Source of the DNA: Pseudomonadota bacterium | GTDB taxonomy: Bacteria > Pseudomonadota > Alphaproteobacteria > Acetobacterales > Acetobacteraceae | Length of the DNA stretch: 64,000 bases | Reading direction: 5' to 3' | NCBI GenBank assembly: GCA_021781835.1 | Contig: JAJXWD010000007.1 | Span: 1-64,000 of the forward strand | Shown: one piece after another, positions 57,734-64,000 of the stretch | Position numbering within the stretch: position 1 is the stretch's first letter | How the letters are laid out: each line of letters starts with the position of its first letter | The notes under the pieces: generated by a model | Databases searched by the model: none | What the model saw: only the letters and a program-made list of their open reading frames with translations | Told to the model about the DNA's origin: nothing | Made by a program: the position numbers and the translations under genes

Positions 57734-60018
57734 TGGCCGGCCTCGGCGCGCAGCCTGTGCGCGGCGGCGACCAGGCTGGCGAGGGCGGGCGTCACTTCCT
57801 GCCATTGGCGCGTCTTCAGCCCGCAATCGGGGTTCACCCACAGGCGCTGGGGGGGAATCCGCTCGGCCGCCTTTTTCATCAGCGCGATGATCTGCGCCTC
57901 TCCGGGGATGTTGGGCGAGTGAATGTCATAGACCCCCGGGCCGATCTGGTTGGGGTAGTTGAAATCCTCAAACACATCGAGCAGCTCCATGTCCGAGCGC
58001 GAGGTTTCGATGGTGATGACATCGGCATCCATATCCGCGATGGCCTCGATGATGTCGTTGAACTCGGAATAGCACATATGGGTGTGGATCTGGGTTTCAT
58101 CGGCCACGCCGTTGGCCGTGACCCGGAACGCCCCGACCGCCCAATCGAGATAGGCCCGCCACTCGGCGCGGCGCAGCGGCAGCCCCTCGCGCAGCGCCGC
58201 CTCGTCGATCTGGATGATCCGCACCCCCGCGGCCTCGAGGTCGAGCACCTCCGCGCGGATGGCGAGCGCCAGCTGCTGGCACGAGACCGAACGCGGCTGG
58301 TCATCGCGCACGAAGGACCAGTTGAGGATGGTGACGGGGCCGGTGAGCATGCCCTTCATCGGCTTGTCGGTGAGGGAGGCGGCGTATTTGATCCAGGCCA
58401 CCGTCATCGGGGCGGGGCGGCTGATGTCGCCGAACAGGATGGGCGGCTTGACGCAGCGCGAGCCGTAGGACTGCACCCAGCCATTGCGGCTGAACACATA
58501 GCCTTCCAGCTGCTCGCCAAAATATTCCACCATGTCGTTGCGCTCGGCCTCGCCATGCACCAGCACGTCGAGCCCAAGCTCTTCCTGCGCGCGCACGGCG
58601 TGCTCGATCTCGCGGCGCATGGCGGCCTCGTAGGCGGCATCATCGATGGTGCCGGCCTTGAAGGCGCCGCGGGCGACGCGGATTTCGCGCGTTTGCGGAA
58701 AGGAGCCGATGGTGGTGGTGGGGTAGAGCGGCAGGTTGAGCAAGGCCGCCTGCGTCTCGGCGCGCACGGCGAACGGGCTGTGGCGGTGGCCCAGCGCCGG
58801 GGTGATGGCCGCCACCAAGGCCTTGACCGCCGGGTTATGCACCCGCCGGGATGAGCGCCGCGCCGCGATGGCCCCGGCATTGGCCGCCAGCGCGGGGGCC
58901 ACGGCCTCGCGGCCTTCATTCAGGGCCTTGGCCAGCAGGGCGACCTCATCGAGCTTTTGCACCGCGAAGGCCAGCCAGGATTTCACCTCGGGGTCGAGCT
59001 TTTGCTCAGACGCCAGATCGACCGGCACATGCAGCAGCGAGCAGGAAGGCGCCAGCCACAGCCGGTTGCCCAGCCGCTCGGCCACCGGCTCCAGCCAGCT
59101 CAGCGTGGCGGCGAGGTCGGTCTTCCAGATGTTGCGGCCATTGACCACGCCCAGCGAAATGACCCGCCCCTCCGGGCAGGCCGCCACCAGCGCCTCGACC
59201 TCGTCGCGGGCATTGATGGCGTCGAGATGCACGCCCTGCACGGGGAGGGCGGCGACCAGCGGCAGGTTTTCGAGCAGCCGGCCGAAATAGGTGGCCAGGA
59301 GCAGCTTGACCGACCCGGTGTCGAGCGCCGCATAGGCGGTCTTGAAGGCTTCCCGCCATGCGTCATCCTGCTCGGTGACGAGGAGCGGCTCATCGATCTG
59401 CACCCATTCGGCCCCGGCCTGGCCCAGCGCCGCCAGCAATTGGGCATAAACGGGCAGCAATTTGGGCAGCAGGGCCAGCTTGTCGGTGCCGTCCTTGGCC
59501 TTGCCGAGCGCCAGATAGGTCACCGGCCCGATGATCACCGGCTTGGCGGCCACGCCCTGGGCCTGGGCCTCGCGGAGCTGGGCGAGCAGGCGCGTGGCAT
59601 CGAGCGCGAAGCTGGTGTCGGCGTCGAATTCCGGCACGATGTAATGGTAATTGGTGTCGAACCATTTGGTCATCTCACCCGCCGCCACGCCACCGCAGCA
59701 GGCGGCGTGGGCCTCGGCCGAGCGCCCGCGGGCGACGCGGAAATAATTATCCAGCGTATCGCCATGAAAGCCCCGCACGCGGGCGGGCAGGTTGCCGAGG
59801 GTGAAGCTCATGTCGAGCACCTGGTCGTAGAACGAGAACTCGCCCACCGGCACGAGGGTGAGCCCCGCCTGGTCGCGCCAATGGCGGGCGCGCAGCCCGG
59901 CGCCCGCTTCCAGCAGCGCCTCGCGCGGGGAGTCGCCCCGCCAATAAGCCTCGAGGGCGAATTTCAGCTCGCGCCGGGCGCCGATGCGCGGATATCCGAG
60001 GGAATGGGTAAGGACCAT
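57730..60018 (-). CDS. metE: cobalamin-independent methionine synthase
   Basis: Transfers the methyl group of 5-methyltetrahydrofolate-triglutamate to homocysteine, 762 residues (E. coli 753). The start [23 protein letters not shown] is typical. Zinc ligands lie in [16 protein letters not shown] and [11 protein letters not shown], with [10 protein letters not shown] contributing. AGGTGGTG precedes the ATG; a longer upstream frame is an antisense reading of metR and was rejected. It is divergent from metR and coupled to metF. Confidence 0.97.
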   Translation of the reverse strand: MVLTHSLGYPRIGARRELKFALEAYWRGDSPREALLEAGAGLRARHWRDQAGLTLVPVGEFSFYDQVLDMSFTLGNLPARVRGFHGDTLDNYFRVARGRSAEAHAACCGGVAAGEMTKWFDTNYHYIVPEFDADTSFALDATRLLAQLREAQAQGVAAKPVIIGPVTYLALGKAKDGTDKLALLPKLLPVYAQLLAALGQAGAEWVQIDEPLLVTEQDDAWREAFKTAYAALDTGSVKLLLATYFGRLLENLPLVAALPVQGVHLDAINARDEVEALVAACPEGRVISLGVVNGRNIWKTDLAATLSWLEPVAERLGNRLWLAPSCSLLHVPVDLASEQKLDPEVKSWLAFAVQKLDEVALLAKALNEGREAVAPALAANAGAIAARRSSRRVHNPAVKALVAAITPALGHRHSPFAVRAETQAALLNLPLYPTTTIGSFPQTREIRVARGAFKAGTIDDAAYEAAMRREIEHAVRAQEELGLDVLVHGEAERNDMVEYFGEQLEGYVFSRNGWVQSYGSRCVKPPILFGDISRPAPMTVAWIKYAASLTDKPMKGMLTGPVTILNWSFVRDDQPRSVSCQQLALAIRAEVLDLEAAGVRIIQIDEAALREGLPLRRAEWRAYLDWAVGAFRVTANGVADETQIHTHMCYSEFNDIIEAIADMDADVITIETSRSDMELLDVFEDFNYPNQIGPGVYDIHSPNIPGEAQIIALMKKAAERIPPQRLWVNPDCGLKTRQWQEVTPALASLVAAAHRLRAEAGQ

Positions 60019-60105
60019 GAAACACCACCTGAGCAGATCAAAAAACCGACCCGTGCTATAGGCCGTTGAACATATGAATAAAAATGATATGATTTCATTT
60101 ATCGA

Positions 60106-60118
60106 TGAACAATGTTCA
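60106..60118. promoter_or_regulatory. MetR operator between metE and metR
   Basis: TGAACAATGTTCA is a perfect TGAA-N5-TTCA palindrome, the MetR binding consensus. It lies 13 nt before the metR ATG and 88 bp from the metE ATG. A half-site-like TGAAC at 60067 is nearby. Both metE activation and metR self-repression are expected. Confidence 0.75.
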
Positions 60119-60130
60119 TAAAGGCCCATC

Positions 60131-61030
60131 ATGCCCATCCTCGACCGCATCCATCTCGCCATCATCCATGAGGTCGAGCGCGAAGGTTCGCTGACAGCGG
60201 CCGCGCGCAAGCTCAACCTCACCCAATCGGCGCTCTCGCACGCCATCGCCAAGCTCGAGGCCCAGCTCGATGTGCAGATCTGGCGGCGCGAGGGGCGCAG
60301 CCTGGCGCCCACCCAGGCGGGGGCGTTTTTGCAGGCGGTGGCGGGCCGGCTATTGCCGCAATTCTCGCTCGCCGAGGAGCGGCTGGCGCAGTTCGCCGCC
60401 GGCTCGCGGGGCAAGCTGCGCATCGGCATGGAGTGCCACCCTTGCTATCAATGGCTGCTCAAAATCGTTGCCCCCTATCTCGATGCCTGGCCGCGCGTGG
60501 AGGTGGATGTGCGCCAGAAATTCCAGTTCGGCGGCATCGGCGCTCTGTTTGGGCATGAGATCGACATGCTCGTCACCCCCGACCCGCTCCACAAGCCAGG
60601 CCTGCGCTTCACGCCGGTGTTCGATTATGAGCAGGTGCTGGTGGTGGGGCCAAACCACCCCTTGCGCGCGGCGCCCTTCGCCCGGCCCGAGGCGCTGAAC
60701 GATGAAGTGCTCATCACCTACCCCGTGCCCGCCGACCGGCTGGATATTTTCACCCAGTTTCTCACCCCCGCCGGAATCAGCCCGCGCCGGCACATGCCCA
60801 TCGAGACCACCGACATCATGCTGCTCATGGTCGCCCATGGGCGGGGGGTTGCCGCCCTGCCGCGCTGGCTGGTGGTTGAGTATGGCGCGCGCTTTGATGT
60901 CCACCCGGTCAAGCTGGGGCCAGAGGGCGTGGCCAAGCAGATTCATCTCGGCCTGCGCGAAGCCGATGAGGATATCGACTATATGCGCGCCTTCGTGGCG
61001 TTGGCCCGCACCAATCCGGCGCGGGGGTGA
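60131..61030 (+). CDS. metR: LysR-type regulator MetR
   Basis: Homocysteine-responsive activator of methionine genes, 299 residues. The N-terminal winged HTH reads [28 protein letters not shown], and the effector domain has [18 protein letters not shown], a pattern found in MetR rather than in other LysR proteins. Divergent placement from metE and the operator in the gap support the identity. Confidence 0.92.
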   Translation: MPILDRIHLAIIHEVEREGSLTAAARKLNLTQSALSHAIAKLEAQLDVQIWRREGRSLAPTQAGAFLQAVAGRLLPQFSLAEERLAQFAAGSRGKLRIGMECHPCYQWLLKIVAPYLDAWPRVEVDVRQKFQFGGIGALFGHEIDMLVTPDPLHKPGLRFTPVFDYEQVLVVGPNHPLRAAPFARPEALNDEVLITYPVPADRLDIFTQFLTPAGISPRRHMPIETTDIMLLMVAHGRGVAALPRWLVVEYGARFDVHPVKLGPEGVAKQIHLGLREADEDIDYMRAFVALARTNPARG

Positions 61031-61170
61031 AGCAGGCGCCGGGCGCGCGGCGTGGCTGGGCGCGGCCGCGCTCCACAAGCTCAATCGCCGCACGTGCCGG
61101 CTGGCCGGTTTGCGGCGCGCGGGCATTTGGCTTAAGAGCCGCGCGCCCCTTTTCCCAGCCCCGAGGCCCC

Positions 61171-62793
61171 ATGATCCGCCTGGACAATATCAGCAAGCAA
61201 AACGGCACGCGCCTTATTTTCGTCGAGGCCTCGGCCGCCTTGCAGCGCGGCGAGAAGATCGGCCTGGTTGGCCCCAATGGCGCGGGCAAATCCACGCTGT
61301 TCCGGCTGGTCACCGGCCAGGAGACGCCAGACGAAGGCCATGTGCTGATCGACAAGGGCGTGAGCATCGGGCTGTTTGGCCAGGATGTGGGCGAGATGGC
61401 CGGGCGCAGCGCCGCGGCCGAGGTGATGGCGGGCGCAGGCCCGGTGAGCGAGGTGGGCGCCGAGCTGGCCGAGCTGGAAGCCGCCCTGGCCGATCCCGAC
61501 CAGGCCGACCGGCTCGATGAGATTCTCGAGCGGTTCGGCGAGGTGCAGGCCCGCTTCGAGGAGCTGGGCGGCTATGCGCTGGAGGGCAAGGCGCGCGAAG
61601 TGCTGGCCGGGCTCGGCTTCTCGCAGGAGATGATGGATGGCGACGTCGGCCGCTTGTCAGGCGGCTGGAAAATGCGCGTCGCGCTCGCGCGCATCCTGCT
61701 CATGCGCCCCGATGTCATGCTGCTCGACGAGCCCTCGAACCATCTCGACCTCGAAAGCCTGATCTGGCTCGAACAATTTCTGGCCGGCTATGACGGCGCG
61801 CTGATGATGACCTCGCACGACCGCGAATTCATGAACCGGGTGATCAACAAGGTCATCGAGATTGATGGCGGCACGCTCACCAGCTTCTCGGGCGATTATG
61901 AATTTTACGCCCGCCAGGCGGCGCTGAACGAGAAGCACCAGCAGGCGCAGTTTGAGCGCCAGCAGGCCATGCTGGCCAAGGAGATCGCCTTTATCGAGCG
62001 TTTCAAGGCCCGCGCCAGCCACGCCGCGCAGGTGCAAAGCCGGGTGAAGAAGCTCGACAAGATCGAGCGCGTGGAGCCGCCCAAGCGCCGCCAGACCATC
62101 GAGTTCGAGTTCAAGCCCGCCCCGCGCTCGGGCGATGACGTGGCCAATCTCCGCGGTGTTTCAAAAACCTATGGCAGCCGCACGATTTACGATGGGCTGG
62201 ACCTGCTGATCCGCCGCAAGGAACGCTGCTGCGTGCTGGGCGTGAACGGGGCCGGCAAATCCACGCTGCTCAAGCTGGTTACCGGCACCACCACCCCCGA
62301 TGCCGGCACGGTCACGCTGGGCGGCAGCGTCAAGCTCGGCTATTTCGCCCAGCACGCCATGGATCTGCTCGACCCCGGCGCCAGTATTTTCGAGACCCTC
62401 GACGCCGCCTTTCCCCATGCCGGCCAGGGCGTGCTGCGCAACCTCGCCGGTGCGTTCGGCTTTTCGGGCGATGAGGTGGAAAAGCGCGTGCGCGTGCTCT
62501 CGGGCGGTGAGAAGGCGAGGCTGGTGATGGCGCTGATGCTGTTCGACCCGCCGAATTTTCTGGTGCTCGACGAGCCGACCAACCATCTCGACCTCGCCAC
62601 CAAGGAAATGCTGATCAAGGCGCTCGCCAATTTCGAGGGCACCATGCTGTTTGTCTCGCATGACCGTCATTTTCTGGCCGAGCTCTCGAACCGCGTGCTC
62701 GAACTCACCCCCGACGGGGTACATTATTACGATGGCGGCTACACCGCATACGTGACCCGCACCGGCCAGGAAGCCCCCGGCCTGCATGGCTAG
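61171..62793 (+). CDS. ABC-F family ATPase
   Basis: Soluble protein of 540 residues with two ATP-binding cassettes and no membrane part. Walker A motifs are GPNGAGKST (first) and GVNGAGKST (second); signatures LSGGWKMRVALA and LSGGEKARLVMA; DEPSNHLDLES and DEPTNHLDLAT. A linker of about 60 residues rich in Lys/Arg (the P-site tRNA interaction motif region) lies between them. It belongs to the ribosome-associated ABC-F group (YbiT/Uup-like); the exact subgroup is not decided. The ATG gives MIRLDNISKQNG; a longer frame is rejected. Confidence 0.92.
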   Translation: MIRLDNISKQNGTRLIFVEASAALQRGEKIGLVGPNGAGKSTLFRLVTGQETPDEGHVLIDKGVSIGLFGQDVGEMAGRSAAAEVMAGAGPVSEVGAELAELEAALADPDQADRLDEILERFGEVQARFEELGGYALEGKAREVLAGLGFSQEMMDGDVGRLSGGWKMRVALARILLMRPDVMLLDEPSNHLDLESLIWLEQFLAGYDGALMMTSHDREFMNRVINKVIEIDGGTLTSFSGDYEFYARQAALNEKHQQAQFERQQAMLAKEIAFIERFKARASHAAQVQSRVKKLDKIERVEPPKRRQTIEFEFKPAPRSGDDVANLRGVSKTYGSRTIYDGLDLLIRRKERCCVLGVNGAGKSTLLKLVTGTTTPDAGTVTLGGSVKLGYFAQHAMDLLDPGASIFETLDAAFPHAGQGVLRNLAGAFGFSGDEVEKRVRVLSGGEKARLVMALMLFDPPNFLVLDEPTNHLDLATKEMLIKALANFEGTMLFVSHDRHFLAELSNRVLELTPDGVHYYDGGYTAYVTRTGQEAPGLHG

Positions 62794-62997
62794 AGCGGGA
62801 TGCGTTGTCACGCACCCGCTCCAGTTATATTTTAACGATCAATTTCATTGGTTTAGCTTGCGTCTGTCGACTCAATCTAAACCAATATCGATCTAGAGCG
62901 GGATGCGTTGTCACGCACCCGCTCTAAGGATATTTTAACGATCAATCTCATTGATTTAGCTTGCGTCTGTCGACGCCATCTAAACCAATATTGATCT
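62792..62997. repeat. 103-bp tandem direct repeat, two copies, with hairpins
   Basis: Unit 1 (62792-62894) and unit 2 (62895-62997) both start AGAGCGGGATGCGTTGTCAC and end ACCAATAT(C/T)GATCT, with a few differences. Each holds an AGAGCGGG/CCCGCTCT hairpin with an inner TGCG/CGCA stem, and a GATCAAT...TTTAG / CTAAACC...ATTGATC palindrome. They fill the gap between the convergent abc-F and eamA genes. Confidence 0.9.
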
Positions 62998-63025
62998 AAC
63001 GCGCGGGGGGCACCAATGGCCGCCC

Positions 63026-63919
63026 CTATCCCCTGGCCAAATAGCCATGCAGACGCGGGTAAAACACACTCACCCCCAGCCCCAAAATCACCAGCGCCGC
63101 CGCCGCCAGCTTCCATGCCGGCATCGGCTCGCCCAGCCACAGCACCGCCGCCCCCATGCCAAAAACCGGCACCAGCAGCGCCATGGGGCTGACCGTGGCG
63201 GACGGGTAGCGCGCCAGCAAAAACGCCCAGCTGGCATAGCCGAACCAGCTATTGCCCAGAGACTGCCAAACCACGGCCGCCCAGCCGCCCAGCGTGGCAT
63301 GGCCGAGCGCCTGGCCAATCGCCGCCGGGCCTTCCACCAGTAACGACAAGGCCAGCAAGGGCGGCGCCGAAAACAGGCTGCCCCACACCACATAAGCCAG
63401 AAAATTGCTCGCCCGCCCCTCGCGCGCGACAATATTGCCCACCGCCCAGGAGGCCGCTGCCAGCACCACCAGCGCCAAACCCAGCGGCGTGGTCCGGCCA
63501 TTGACATGCGCCGCGATCACCGCGATGCCCGCGACCGCCAGCAGACAGGCCAGGATCTGAAAACCGCGCACCCGCTCGCCGCTGCGCGCCATCGAGAGAA
63601 AAATGGTGAAAAACACCTGCACCTGGATCACCAGCGAAGCCAGACCCGGCGAGATATGGCCATCCATCGCCAAAAACAGCAACCCGAACTGCCCAGCCCC
63701 GATGAGCACGCCATAGGCCGCGAGGTTAAGCCAGGTGACGTTTGGCCGGGGCAGAAAGAAAATGCCCGGCAAGGCCGCGAGCGTGAAGCGCAGGCCCGCG
63801 AACAGGAAAGGCGGGAACTGGTCCAGCCCCAGACGGATGACGACGAAATTACTTCCCCAAACCGCCATCACGGCCAAAGCCAGAAGCCCGTGCCGCAAGC
63901 TGAGCGTGGTATGCTGCAT
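63026..63919 (-). CDS. eamA: EamA-type drug/metabolite exporter
   Basis: Ten-helix DMT-superfamily exporter of 297 residues with two EamA repeats. WGSNFVVIRLGLDQFPPFLFAGLRFTLAALPGIFF closely parallels the start of E. coli EamA, which exports cysteine-pathway metabolites. GGGAGGGAAC precedes the ATG. The natural substrate is not certain. Confidence 0.88.
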   Translation of the reverse strand: MQHTTLSLRHGLLALAVMAVWGSNFVVIRLGLDQFPPFLFAGLRFTLAALPGIFFLPRPNVTWLNLAAYGVLIGAGQFGLLFLAMDGHISPGLASLVIQVQVFFTIFLSMARSGERVRGFQILACLLAVAGIAVIAAHVNGRTTPLGLALVVLAAASWAVGNIVAREGRASNFLAYVVWGSLFSAPPLLALSLLVEGPAAIGQALGHATLGGWAAVVWQSLGNSWFGYASWAFLLARYPSATVSPMALLVPVFGMGAAVLWLGEPMPAWKLAAAALVILGLGVSVFYPRLHGYLARG

Positions 63920-64000
63920 GTTCCCTCCCCGTCGGCGCGGACCGCGCGCCCCGGGCGGGAGTTAGGCAGGTTCCGCGCGGGGTGAACATGCCCCCGCGCG

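Noticed and set aside
60019-60429. N-terminal extension of MetE by 137 residues
   Set aside because: It runs antisense into metR and lacks homology; the family start is [13 protein letters not shown].

Overview
The window is a GC-rich (by eye roughly two-thirds G+C) chromosomal segment of an alphaproteobacterium. The gene orders sucC-sucD-sucA, radA-cvpA-purF and dapF-ftsY fit that class, and the mix of genes is compatible with Acetobacteraceae (an Acidocella-like bacterium is a guess). No rRNA, tRNA, CRISPR array or prophage was seen. One complete insertion sequence is present.

Layout. 1-4.6 kb: TCA-cycle genes sucA (cut by the window edge), sucD and sucC, plus zapE, all on the minus strand. 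4.8-13.0 kb: a tight plus-strand series with a 2OG-Fe(II) oxygenase, pgsA, a lipoprotein, moaD-moaE, apt, a Bug-like binding protein, radA, cvpA, purF and crcB. 13.3-14.6 kb: a porin with a strong terminator. 14.6-17.5 kb: an orphan phosphonate pair (DUF1045, phnM) and an AraC-type regulator. 17.7-23.5 kb: a five-gene acyl-CoA pathway (acyl-CoA synthetase, SDR, thiolase, acyl-CoA dehydrogenase, CaiB/AMACR protein). 23.7-30.7 kb: a complete six-component phenol hydroxylase operon (dmpKLMNOP order) and a divergent DmpR/MopR-type sigma-54 activator. 30.8-34.4 kb: GH3 beta-glucosidase and a FucP-family sugar transporter. 34.4-43.6 kb: DUF1543, tag, a GFA-fold protein, a Lon-related protease with two Usp-like proteins and a persulfide-dioxygenase-like hydrolase, gshB, a lipoprotein, a 54-residue protein and msrB. 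43.7-47.5 kb: a large Gly/Ser/Thr-rich surface-type protein and a motif-divergent ClC protein. 47.5-52.8 kb: rsmA, an acidic protein, htpG, an IS4-family element and two glycine-zipper lipoproteins. 53.2-64 kb: mreB, dapF, ftsY, a phasin-like protein, metF-metE with divergent metR, an ABC-F ATPase, a tandem repeat and eamA.

The most coherent accessory system is the phenol module. The regulator keeps the zinc ligands and the phenol-contacting His/Trp known from MopR. The intergenic region holds a near-consensus sigma-54 promoter and two 16-bp upstream activator sites three helical turns apart, and the promoter lies about 490 nt from the first gene. No catechol-cleaving dioxygenase is nearby, so the catechol product must be processed elsewhere. 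Other points worth a second look are an IS whose transposase is frameshifted at a run of eight C and which sits inside the htpG terminator, a dispersed repeat-plus-hairpin found at two sites, a 103-bp tandem repeat, a 23-bp palindrome next to zapE, and a Lon-like protease with a degenerate P-loop in a stress-type cluster.
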